DNA of 6,685 nt from Deltaproteobacteria bacterium (GTDB taxonomy: Bacteria > Desulfobacterota > Desulfarculia > Adiutricales > Adiutricaceae): contig JAITQT010000333.1 of NCBI GenBank assembly GCA_031288745.1, positions 1 through 6,685 of the forward strand. The letters are read 5' to 3'. A program made the translations under genes and the position numbers. Positions 1-5,712 of this stretch are shown here, piece by piece (within the stretch, counting starts at the first letter, position 1; each line of letters opens with the position of its first letter). The notes below the pieces were generated by a model, which was not told where the DNA came from, made no database searches, and saw only the letters and a program-made list of their open reading frames with translations.

Positions 1-260
1 AAGGGCCCGTTCACAAGAGAGAACGCTGCGGGGCCAAGCCTATTGAAAGGGACGACACGTACCGCAGCAATGTAGCCCCCTATAGGAGCTTAGTAATTTT
101 AACATTAATCAAAGTTAAAATATATGGTTGGATTAGAGAGCTAAGTAGAAACGTTAAAAGAACTACTGTTAAGAACTTAAGGGTATGCTAAAAATTAATT
201 ACAACTCGAAAGTCGCTACCAGCCGCAACGTGGGGAAAAAAAGACTTGGTGAATGGTTAC
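1..260 (+). mobile_element. MITE-like element, copy A (left end cut by window)
   Basis: Non-coding repeat nearly identical to 5919-6207 (same orientation) and to the reverse complement of 692-976. Alignment with the 5919 copy shows the window starts 26 bases inside the element. The right end is the inverted-repeat terminus GGTGAATGGTTAC (248-260), the reverse complement of GTAACCATTCACC. Conserved internal structure includes a GC-rich hairpin (3-35) and a TTTTAAC/GTTAAAA hairpin (97-120). No open reading frame of note. The target duplication cannot be tested because the left flank is missing; the right flank begins CGTTATTA. It sits just upstream of the dead iscB gene and may have replaced or separated its upstream RNA region (inference). 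Confidence 0.85.
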
Positions 261-397
261 CGTTATTAAAAAGACGATATCATTAATTTGCTCAAGACTC
301 GACTTTATTTAGGTTAACCTTTACCCCTTTTTTGGAGAAAATCAGCCAGCCTAAATACTAAGAGACTAGGCTTAGAGGCTTAGTGGCTATTAAATCA
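261..397. other. Spacer between MITE copy A and the iscB relic
   Basis: An intact IscB locus carries its guide RNA (omega RNA) directly upstream of the coding region, so this is where a remnant would be expected. I see a 10-base palindrome AGGTTAACCT (311-320) and a short inverted repeat CTAAG/CTTAG (358-362 with 371-375), but nothing I can identify as an omega RNA scaffold. Treat it as unassigned; any omega RNA remnant here is speculation. Confidence 0.3.
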
Positions 398-683
398 GTG
401 GCCACATTTTTATGCTATAATATAAAGACCTCTTTAGGGGGGAGTTTCCGTTCGGTTTAAACGATTTTTGGTTAATTTGGAGGTTATTTCGAAGATTAAT
501 CGTCAACTATATCTCCCCTAAGTAGAGGCTTGTAAAAGCCCTCGGTAGCTCAGGGTAGGTTAGAGTATAGTCCGCTAAGTTGTTATCAGGTTTAAGACCA
601 ACGGTACCATGCCTTTTTGGTCCTACCCTCTTGAAGCTCGAGGTTATTAAGGGCAAGGTAAGGATGAAACGGCTCGTAGGTTA

Positions 684-691
684 AAGTTGGG
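684..691. repeat. 8-bp target-site duplication, left copy
   Basis: AAGTTGGG directly abuts the GTAACC end of MITE copy B and is repeated exactly at 977-984 beyond its other end. It marks the insertion point inside the iscB relic. Confidence 0.92.
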
Positions 692-976
692 GTAACCGGT
701 CATCAAATCTTTTTTCCCCACGTTGCGGCTGGTAGCGACATTTGAGTTGTATTTGAGTTTTAGCATACCCTTAAGATCTTAACAGTAGTTCTTTTGAGGT
801 TTCTACTTAGCTCTCTAATCCAACCATATATTTTAACTTTGATTAATGTTAAAATTACTAAGCTCCTATAGGGGGCTACATTGTTGCGGTAGGTGTCGTC
901 CCTTTTAATAGGCTTGGCCCTGCAACGTTCTCTCTTGTGAACAGGCCCTTAAACGTTCACATTGGTGAACGGACAC
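692..976 (-). mobile_element. MITE-like element, copy B, inserted in iscB with 8-bp TSD
   Basis: A 285-bp copy in the opposite orientation to copies A and D. On the + strand it begins GTAACCGGTCATCAA (692-706) and ends TTGGTGAACGGACAC (962-976); the two termini are imperfect inverted repeats (11 of 15 positions). Both flanks read AAGTTGGG (684-691 and 977-984), a perfect 8-bp target-site duplication, so the ends are defined exactly. Removing the element and one duplication restores continuity of the iscB relic in its arginine-rich segment. GTAA-type ends with 8-bp duplications are characteristic of the IS66 family; assignment to IS66 mobilisation is inference, since no transposase is present. 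Confidence 0.93.
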
Positions 977-984
977 AAGTTGGG
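977..984. repeat. 8-bp target-site duplication, right copy
   Basis: AAGTTGGG directly abuts the GGACAC end of MITE copy B and matches 684-691 exactly. Confidence 0.92.
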
Positions 985-1913
985 TAACAATATTAACGAG
1001 AAAAACGCCCTTCTCGTTTGTAAGGGCTTCTTTTTAAGGAGCTTATCCTCAAATTTTGTATAAAAGCGCCTTTTGCTCTCCGTTCGCCTCCATCGCCGTG
1101 CGATTAAGGTCAATTTCGCTCCCCAATAGCACCTTAATATTACAGACCTTATGGAGTGGAGTACCAACATAGTCCTCATTTAGGTCAGAGGCGTGGGAGT
1201 ATATACTAGAGAAATGGGGTAGACGGTGCCCCTACTGAGTAGCGGAAAATGTTCCTTTTAAGATTTAAGGCAATATTCCAAGCTAAGGCTGGCGAGGGGA
1301 ACTCTCGAATCTAATCTTCTGCTAAGCTAAAGGCAACCAAAAGAAAGCTGGCCAAGATATTGAGGTATTTCTAGCCAAAAATTCCCTAAGCTATACGAAG
1401 ATTCGAGCCAGGACCAAGGGCCCCCTTAAAGACGCCGCAGCTGTTAACTCCACGCGCAAGGCATTGCTGGGCCGCCTCAAAGAGATAGGACTTCCCACTC
1501 GTTAATAGTAGCGGCGTTTTTACCAAGTTCAACCTAAACCAGGCTAAGATACCCAAAACCGTGCCCTGGGTATAGCCTTTATAGGTATGCTCTCTAAGGT
1601 TTTGAACTTGTGTTGGAACGCTGTTATGATGATTAGCTACCGGAGGAGCCATCAACGGACGTATATGGTTCCTTGCTCTTTAAGAGCGCTTTCTGATTAA
1701 GACTTAGCGAGCTAGCCCGAGGTTAAGAAGGGGAAGTTTCAGGGCGTTTGGCTGGGTAGAGTGTCCATCCGTATTTCCATAAGTTTCAACATCAAAATGC
1801 TTAAAAGCTTAATTACCACCTACCCCAGAGATTGCAGTCACTTAAGATGGTTGTCGGCTACGAGTGGTCTTATTGAGTATTTTTAGACTAAAAATAAGGA
1901 CGCCAATGCTCCC

Positions 1914-2273
1914 GTGGCTAAACCCAAGGGGTTTCTGGCGAGAAGGAAGATGACCGCGCCCCTTCACCACGTAAATCAGCTCTTCTTGCATCTGCCGGCC
2001 ATGGGCAGCTTTGTGGCCGGACAAGCGGCGGCGGGAGAGCAGCTCCAAAGACAGGCCACCTTAGCCCAGGCCCAGGCCCTGCATCGAGATACAGTGGAGA
2101 TTGTGGCCCAGCCTAAAGAGAGTACTATGATTGAGCCCCTTCGCCCAGAGCCGGAGCCTAAAGGCCAAGAGCGCCGGAGGCGCGATGGCCAAAAAAAGGG
2201 CTCGCGCCCTAAGGCTGAGGAGCCAGATTGGGGTTTAGGGGAGATAGAGCCGGTCGTAAATTTAAGGCTATAA
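1914..2273 (+). CDS. Small charged protein, flagellar-region type, unknown function
   Basis: This encodes a 119-residue protein. The N-terminal part (about 1-35) is short and basic/hydrophobic, the middle (about 35-60) is rich in Ala and Gln (AGQAAAGEQLQRQATLAQAQ) and probably helical, and the C-terminal half is very rich in Lys, Arg, Glu and Pro (RRRRDGQKKG), ending in a short hydrophobic tail (VVNLRL). That architecture resembles a poorly characterised small protein found beside DUF6115/DUF2802 genes in flagellar regions of Clostridia and Desulfobacterota; the next gene here has exactly that character. The GTG start has an AAGGA at 1896-1900 upstream, but at 13 bases the spacing is long, so the start is uncertain. 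It begins only 37 bases after the iscB relic. No transmembrane segment or enzyme motif is visible; it is likely cytoplasmic and partly disordered. Family membership is from memory of composition and context, not a search. Confidence 0.65.
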   Translation: MAKPKGFLARRKMTAPLHHVNQLFLHLPAMGSFVAGQAAAGEQLQRQATLAQAQALHRDTVEIVAQPKESTMIEPLRPEPEPKGQERRRRDGQKKGSRPKAEEPDWGLGEIEPVVNLRL

Positions 2274-2321
2274 ATAAGAAAGTGGAAAATAAAATTAATT
2301 AAAGCTAGTTTTTAGATTAAA

Positions 2322-2587
2322 ATAACCGTTCACCAGGACTTTTTTCTACTACGTTCGTCAGCCCTTGGCTTTGGAGCTGAAATTGAGTTATTTACTCACC
2401 TTAATCTCTTAACCTTAGATCTTTAGTGTCTTTTGATGAGGTCGATATATAGATCTATTTTTAAAACTAGGTACATGTTATACTGATGATGCTTCTATAG
2501 GAAGAAAAATTGTTGAGGTAAGTGTCTTAACTTACCATTAGGTTTTTCGGCTTAAAGTTCACTTTAAGTTAAGTTGTGAACGGACAC
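2322..2587 (-). mobile_element. MITE-like element, copy C, strongly diverged, near-perfect 8-bp TSD
   Basis: An old copy in the same orientation as copy B. It begins ATAACCGTTCACCAGGAC (2322-2339), matching the reverse complement of the GGTTAC end of copy A, and ends TTGTGAACGGACAC (2574-2587), matching the end of copy B. In between, colinear blocks survive: CTTTTGATGAGG against CTTTTGAGG, GCTTCTATAGG against GCTCCTATAGG, and ATTGTTGAGGTAAGTGTC against ATTGTTGCGGTAGGTGTC. CCGTTCAC is identical at both termini. Flanks are AGATTAAA (2314-2321) and ATATTAAA (2588-2595), 7 of 8 identical, consistent with an aged target duplication. It lies between the small charged protein gene and the DUF2802-like gene and may have split an older operon (inference). 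Confidence 0.82.
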
Positions 2588-2607
2588 ATATTAAAATCAC
2601 GTTAATT

Positions 2608-2636
2608 GAGGCGACTAGCTTAACGGTCAGCGCCTC
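2608..2636. other. GC-rich inverted repeat upstream of the DUF2802-like gene
   Basis: GAGGCG (2608-2613) and CGCCTC (2631-2636) form a perfect 6-bp stem around a 17-base loop. There is no T-tract, so it is not an intrinsic terminator. It ends about 13 bases before the ribosome binding site of the next gene and could form in its leader; function unknown. Confidence 0.35.
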
Positions 2637-2658
2637 GGGAGATTGGGGTAAGGGGAAA

Positions 2659-3186
2659 GTGAATTTAGATCTTAAAGACTTTATGCTACTGCAAACCGTC
2701 TTAGAGGTCTTATTACTTCTAGCTATAATAGTCGCTATTTGGCTCGGTAGACGGCGCTCAAAGACTCAAGAGGCCACTAAAATGCCGGAAAAGCTTGAAA
2801 AGAGCCTAGAGCGGTTTTTGAGCGAATCGGAAAAGATAGCCCAGACTTTCGAGGTCACCCTTAGGGATAAAAAAGATTTAATTAGCGATTTAATCCTTAA
2901 GCTAGATAGGCGTTTGGGCGATTACCGAGAGCTTTTGGAGGTGACTCGAGCGGCTATAGCCCAATCGGAGCAAAGGCTTCTAGAATTAGAAGGGGATATC
3001 CGCCAGAGTCTGACTGCTGAGGCTCAAAATAACCAAAAGGCCAACCCAGCTGCGCCAGAGGTCAGGGCCCTGGTTTTGCAGCTAGCAAAAAAAGGGTACA
3101 GCGTGGAGGATATTGCCCTGCGCTCTAAGCTCCATCGGGGCGAAGTAGAGCTTATTATTGATTTAGAGCAACAGTTTTCAATTTAA
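2659..3186 (+). CDS. Membrane-anchored coiled-coil protein, DUF2802/DUF6115-like
   Basis: The 175-residue product has a single N-terminal transmembrane helix (about 9-29, LLQTVLEVLLLLAIIVAIWL) followed by a positive stop-transfer cluster (GRRRSK). A long charged helical region predicted to form a coiled coil follows (about 40-125, including LERFLSESEKIAQTF). The C-terminal segment (about 135-175, LAKKGYSVEDIALRSKLHRGEVELI) reads like a small helix-turn-helix. Helix, coiled coil and a terminal GxSxxxIAxxxxLxxGEVELI motif are what I recall for the DUF2802/DUF6115 proteins near flagellar genes; function is unknown. The inferred topology puts most of the protein in the cytoplasm. The GTG start at 2659 is preceded by AAGGGG (2650-2655) at a short 3-base spacing; an in-frame ATG at 2683 has no Shine-Dalgarno. 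Its TAA overlaps the stop of the convergent DUF456 gene. No flagellar structural gene lies in the window. Confidence 0.85.
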   Translation: MNLDLKDFMLLQTVLEVLLLLAIIVAIWLGRRRSKTQEATKMPEKLEKSLERFLSESEKIAQTFEVTLRDKKDLISDLILKLDRRLGDYRELLEVTRAAIAQSEQRLLELEGDIRQSLTAEAQNNQKANPAAPEVRALVLQLAKKGYSVEDIALRSKLHRGEVELIIDLEQQFSI

Positions 3187-3674
3187 TTTTTTACCAAAAA
3201 TAAGAAGCAAAAGACGCCCGTTAAGATAGCCCCAACCACGAATTTAAATAGACTGCCGCACAAAAAACCCAAAAGGGCCCCGGCTCCGGCTTTAAGGGCG
3301 AGGTTAAACTCGGTTTTGTTAAAAATCATTTCAAAAACAACCGCCCCGCCGAAGGCCCCGATAATTAAACCTGGGAGATTAAAAAATATCAAGCCTAACA
3401 AGGCGCAGACCACCGAGCCGATCATGCCAGCCTTACCGGCCCCAAATTTTTTGGCCCCGATGACTGTGGCTAGTTGATCGAGGGCTAGGCTCCCTCCAAT
3501 GACTAAGGTGACTATGATCATCATCCAAAGCCCGTAGCTCGCCCAACCTTCGTAGAGACCGAAGACTAGATAAGCTCCCCAAATAAGAGGCAGACCCGGA
3601 ATTACGGGTAGAATCGAGCCCAGGCAGCCGACTATCATGATTAAAAGGCATAGAGAAAAAATTAAATACAACAT
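3183..3674 (-). CDS. DUF456 family integral membrane protein
   Basis: A 163-residue, very hydrophobic, glycine-rich protein with several transmembrane segments covering most of its length. Two features match the DUF456 family: the N-terminal GSILPVIPGLPLIW (residues 19-32) and the central LDQLATVIGAKKFGAGKAG (65-83), followed by a Gly/Leu-rich membrane block with NLPGLIIGAFGGAVVFE. Length fits the family (about 160 residues). Members are inner-membrane proteins of unknown function. The ATG at 3672-3674 has an excellent ribosome binding site, AAAGGAGA (complement of 3681-3688), at 6-base spacing, and a likely sigma-70-type promoter lies at 3737-3765. It converges on the DUF2802-like gene, sharing the palindromic TTAA at 3183-3186. 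Family assignment is confident; role unknown. Confidence 0.92.
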   Translation of the reverse strand: MLYLIFSLCLLIMIVGCLGSILPVIPGLPLIWGAYLVFGLYEGWASYGLWMMIIVTLVIGGSLALDQLATVIGAKKFGAGKAGMIGSVVCALLGLIFFNLPGLIIGAFGGAVVFEMIFNKTEFNLALKAGAGALLGFLCGSLFKFVVGAILTGVFCFLFLVKN

Positions 3675-3736
3675 TAAAGTTCTCCTTTATTTTTGTTATG
3701 ACCAGGTCTCTTTGGCGAGAAGTATCGCTAGAGTAA

Positions 3737-3765
3737 ATTCTAAAAATATTAACCGAAAATATCAA
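3737..3765 (-). promoter_or_regulatory. Predicted sigma-70-type promoter of the DUF456 gene
   Basis: On the - strand, TTGATA (3760-3765; 5 of 6 to consensus) and TAGAAT (3737-3742; 5 of 6) are separated by exactly 17 bases. The implied transcript starts near 3730, giving a leader of about 55 bases to the ATG at 3674. The correct orientation and distance to a well-supported gene raise confidence. Confidence 0.6.
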
Positions 3766-3876
3766 GTGGTGGAGCCAAGGTTAGTCGAGAGTGATAGGCC
3801 CCAAAAAATCCTCAATTTTACGAGCTAGAACCAACTTAGGTGCCGAACCAAAAAAAAAGATAGCTGAAAAAAAACT

Positions 3877-4190
3877 ATGAAACCCCTAGCCCTGGGTAAT
3901 TTTAAAGGGGCCTGACCCAACGACTTTAGGCTCATGGCCTTGAAGGTAAGCGATTTTGACTTATCAGATAAAGAAGAATTTAAGGCTAGCTTTCTAAAGT
4001 TTAGCCAAATGGGCTAATACGGCCACTAAAATAAAATTAAGTTAATGGGCACTAAGTCAAAAACCATAGGATTGGGGCTTAAAGCTAGCCGACGGCTTAA
4101 GCTAGAAAAATAAATCTTGACGAAGAGGCAAGCGGGTATTAAGCTAAGAGGTGAGGTTTTTTTGGACCAGACAACCCTAGGGCTGTTAAA
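3877..4190 (+). pseudogene. Possible nitronate-monooxygenase-like gene relic
   Basis: No intact frame exists here, but one frame with several stops keeps protein-like stretches: MKPLALGNFKGA, a stop, PNDFRLMALKVS, then SDFDLSDKEEFKASFLKFSQMG, and later GTKSKTIGLGLKASRR in the same frame. The first 25 codons align without gaps to how nitronate monooxygenase/FabK-like proteins start (MKPLxIGxLxAxIPIIQGGMGVxIS), and the GTKSKT segment could match their later SKTxLxPIVSSxRAA region. The relic is far shorter than the family (about 310-360 residues), so a large internal deletion would be required. The alignment rests on memory and few identical residues; it may instead be an unrelated dead gene. 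No ribosome binding site remains. Confidence 0.33.
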
Positions 4191-4252
4191 GATAAAACAT
4201 TTTAACGTTTTTAATGTATTAAATATACATAAATTAACATTAATTAGATAAA

Positions 4253-4281
4253 TTAACGATAGAGAGTTTTATTTCTATAAA
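4253..4281 (+). promoter_or_regulatory. Weak promoter candidate for the thioredoxin-bamD operon
   Basis: TTAACG (4253-4258; 4 of 6) and TATAAA (4276-4281; 5 of 6) are 17 bases apart. In such AT-rich sequence a match of this quality can arise by chance, and the leader would be long, about 190 bases. Confidence 0.3.
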
Positions 4282-4371
4282 AATATCATTTTCTTACTTA
4301 ATAGTCTATTTTTGATCTCGCCTTGTTCCTTATCAAAAAACGCTATTCAATTTAAATTTTTTAACTCAGCT

Positions 4372-4394
4372 TGATTGGGTTTTTGACCCAGTCA
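4372..4394 (+). other. Stem-loop in the thioredoxin leader
   Basis: TGATTGGGT (4372-4380) and ACCCAGTCA (4386-4394) pair over 9 positions with one G-U, around a 5-base loop TTTTG. There is no T-tract after it, so it is not a simple terminator. It could be the residue of an older terminator or a leader structure; function unproven. Confidence 0.45.
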
Positions 4395-4480
4395 GGGGAG
4401 GGCGCTGGCCTAAGGCTTAAATTTTAGCATATTTGGTGATGACTCGAACAGACGGCTTTAATAATTTTTAGGAGTGCTTG

Positions 4481-4807
4481 ATGGCCAGTAGTATTCAGAT
4501 TTTGACCGACGATAATTTTGATAAAACAATAAACGATCTAGAGACACCCGTATTAATAGATTTTTTCGCCCCCTGGTGCGGTCCTTGCAGAGCTATGCGG
4601 CCGCTTCTCGAAGAGCTGAGCGGGGAGATGCAAGGAAAGTTGTCTTTTGCTAAAATTAACGTTGATGAAAATCAGGATACGCCTACTAAATTAAAGATTC
4701 GCTCCATCCCTTGTTTGATCCTCTTTCGCCAAGGTGAGGAATTGGGCCGGCTTGTAGGCCACAAAGGTAAGCAGGCCCTACAAAGCGAATTGGAGAAACT
4801 ACTGTGA
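4481..4807 (+). CDS. trxA: Thioredoxin
   Basis: A 108-residue single-domain thioredoxin, a cytoplasmic protein-disulfide reductase normally recycled by thioredoxin reductase. It has the canonical WCGPC active site (residues 32-36), the buried Asp (D27 in VLIDFFAPW) and the cis-proline (P77 in RSIPCLILF). Length matches the family and there is no signal peptide. The ATG at 4481 is chosen over the TTG three bases earlier because AGGAG (4470-4474) lies 6 bases upstream. The residue after the cis-proline is Cys78, where Thr is usual, giving a third cysteine close to the active site. Its TGA stop (4805-4807) overlaps the GTG start of bamD by 4 bases, indicating one operon with translational coupling. 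The symbol trxA is by family; it could be a paralogue. Confidence 0.95.
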   Translation: MASSIQILTDDNFDKTINDLETPVLIDFFAPWCGPCRAMRPLLEELSGEMQGKLSFAKINVDENQDTPTKLKIRSIPCLILFRQGEELGRLVGHKGKQALQSELEKLL

Positions 4808-5619
4808 AAGAACATCGCTATATTTTTTTCGATTTTTTTAAACCAGCCTCGCTCGTGGCCCTATGTCTTTTAACCCTCTTTTCCGTTGGCTTAACTGGTT
4901 GTAAGACGGTCGACTACGTTAAGAATTTTTTTGGTTACGGCAATCCCCCCCCCAATCTATTGGGCGGAGATGCAGCTGCCTCTTTGGCCGGACAAGCTCA
5001 AGAGCGTATGGAGGCCGACGACTACGCCGAGGCGGCTAAGCTTTGGCAGCAGCTAAGGGATCAATTTCCTTACGAGACTAAGCTGGCCATGCTAGCCGAG
5101 TTAAGGCTGGGCGATGCTTATTTTTATAATTCTAAGTTCATAGAGGCCTACGCCGCCTACCAGACCTTTGTTGAGCGCCATCCAGACAGCGACGCCGTAC
5201 CCTATGCGCTTTACCAGCAAGGAATGTGCAACTATAAGCGTATCAACGGCATTGACCATGACCCCACACCGGCGGTGGAGACTATACGTAGCTTAGCAAA
5301 TTTAGTGGAGAGCTATCCTGACAATAAATACTCCAACATGGCCAAGGCCCGTATTGCCGAGGCCCAAAACATTTTGGCTGGCCATGAATTTTACGTGGGC
5401 GAGTTTTATTTTAATCGTAAAGATTATGCGGCAGCTATAAATCGCTTTGTAGGATTAATTACTCTCTATCCCGATAGTGGTTATCACCAAAGGGCTATGA
5501 ACTACATAGCCGAATACCGTGACATGGTTGCTAGGGGGGAAATAGAGGAAGGGAACCAAAGACCTTCTGAATATAACTCTCCCTTCACTATTACCGACGT
5601 TACGGGGACTAAATATTAA
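4804..5619 (+). CDS. bamD: Outer-membrane assembly lipoprotein BamD
   Basis: This 271-residue lipoprotein belongs to the beta-barrel assembly (BAM) complex, which with BamA folds outer-membrane proteins from the periplasmic side. It has an N-terminal hydrophobic segment (about 14-30) and a lipobox LTGC with lipidated Cys33; the n-region before the hydrophobic core is longer than usual. Tetratricopeptide repeats follow from about residue 60, with typical phrases ERMEADDYAEAAKLWQQL, ELRLGDAYFYNSKFIEAYAAY and YALYQQGMCNYKRI, and the family-typical C-terminal repeat HEFYVGEFYFNRKDYAAAI (from 194). Length is slightly above E. coli BamD (245). GTG start 4804-4806 overlaps the thioredoxin stop; GGAGA at 4792-4796 is a well-spaced ribosome binding site inside the upstream gene. 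A strong terminator follows about 95 bases after the stop. Its presence implies an outer membrane. Confidence 0.94.
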   Translation: MKEHRYIFFDFFKPASLVALCLLTLFSVGLTGCKTVDYVKNFFGYGNPPPNLLGGDAAASLAGQAQERMEADDYAEAAKLWQQLRDQFPYETKLAMLAELRLGDAYFYNSKFIEAYAAYQTFVERHPDSDAVPYALYQQGMCNYKRINGIDHDPTPAVETIRSLANLVESYPDNKYSNMAKARIAEAQNILAGHEFYVGEFYFNRKDYAAAINRFVGLITLYPDSGYHQRAMNYIAEYRDMVARGEIEEGNQRPSEYNSPFTITDVTGTKY

Positions 5620-5712
5620 TTTAGGGAGGCCAGTGGCGGTCTCCCGCGGTCGTCTCCCTTTGCTCACGTATTTTTAAAACAAAATATGCAAAATTTAGGC
5701 TAAATAAAAAAA

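Larger units (their letters stand above)
398..1876 (+). pseudogene. iscB: Decayed IscB (RRXRR/HNH) RNA-guided nuclease gene, interrupted by a MITE
   Basis: Read conceptually across stops and frameshifts, this stretch follows the IscB order from end to end (family sequence recalled, not searched). The N-terminus has FLCYNIKTSL (cf. FVLDxNxKPL) and, in the same frame, LEYSPLS where RuvC-I has LxIDPGS. Next come a LEARG segment (630-644) and an arginine-rich segment. Further on are GVEYQHS, AWEYILEKWGRRCPY then a stop (1236-1238) at the second Cys of the CxxC zinc knuckle, ENVPFKI then stop-Gly at the HNH Glu-His, SNLIFC, PLKDAAAVNSTRKALL, GVFTKFN and KIPKTVPWV then a stop (1573-1575) at the RuvC-III Asp. 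The C-terminus has KGKFQGVWLGRVSIR, SFNIK and GYEWSY ending at TGA 1874-1876. Without the insertion and one duplication copy (293 bp) about 1186 bp remain, roughly 395 codons, close to normal IscB length. The GTG start at 398 is a guess. RuvC and HNH residues are lost, so no active nuclease is possible. Confidence 0.85.
4191..4480. other. AT-rich spacer and leader of the thioredoxin-bamD operon
   Basis: No coding signal on either strand. It is strongly AT-rich up to about 4370, then contains the hairpin at 4372-4394 and GC-richer leader sequence. It holds a weak promoter candidate (4253-4281) and the AGGAG ribosome binding site at 4470-4474. Confidence 0.5.

Noticed and set aside
540..660. 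tRNA-like start (CTCGGTAGCTCAGG...TTAGAG)
   Set aside because: It resembles a tRNA D-arm, but no anticodon arm, T-arm or acceptor pairing follows. The stretch reads as the decayed RuvC-I region of iscB.
1..976. Composite transposon formed by inverted copies A and B carrying iscB
   Set aside because: Copy B lies inside iscB with its own 8-bp duplication, so it inserted separately; the pair does not enclose a complete gene.
1007..1035. Terminator-like hairpin GCCCTT/AAGGGC followed by TTCTTTTT
   Set aside because: It lies inside the iscB relic, in codons aligning with the R-K-G-W-L-P-P-S-L region, and no gene ends nearby. Its 9-base loop and interrupted T-tract are weak.
949..1179. 76-codon - strand ORF
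   Set aside because: It crosses the end of MITE copy B into the iscB relic, has low-complexity basic content and no family resemblance.
1386..1655. 89-codon - strand ORF
   Set aside because: The + strand of the same bases carries clear IscB motifs (PLKDAAAVN, GVFTKFN), so the antisense ORF is a shadow.
398..1876. A domesticated, nuclease-dead RNA-guided repressor near flagellar-type genes
   Set aside because: Known nuclease-dead TnpB-derived repressors are intact proteins. Here stops and frameshifts run throughout, so no full protein can be made.
1842..2048. 68-codon - strand ORF
   Set aside because: It is antisense to the end of the iscB relic and the start of the gene at 1914, with no ribosome binding site or recognisable content.
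5624..5645. GGGAG/CTCCC hairpin just after bamD
   Set aside because: A 5-bp stem with a 12-base loop and no T-tract; the true terminator lies downstream at 5713-5738.
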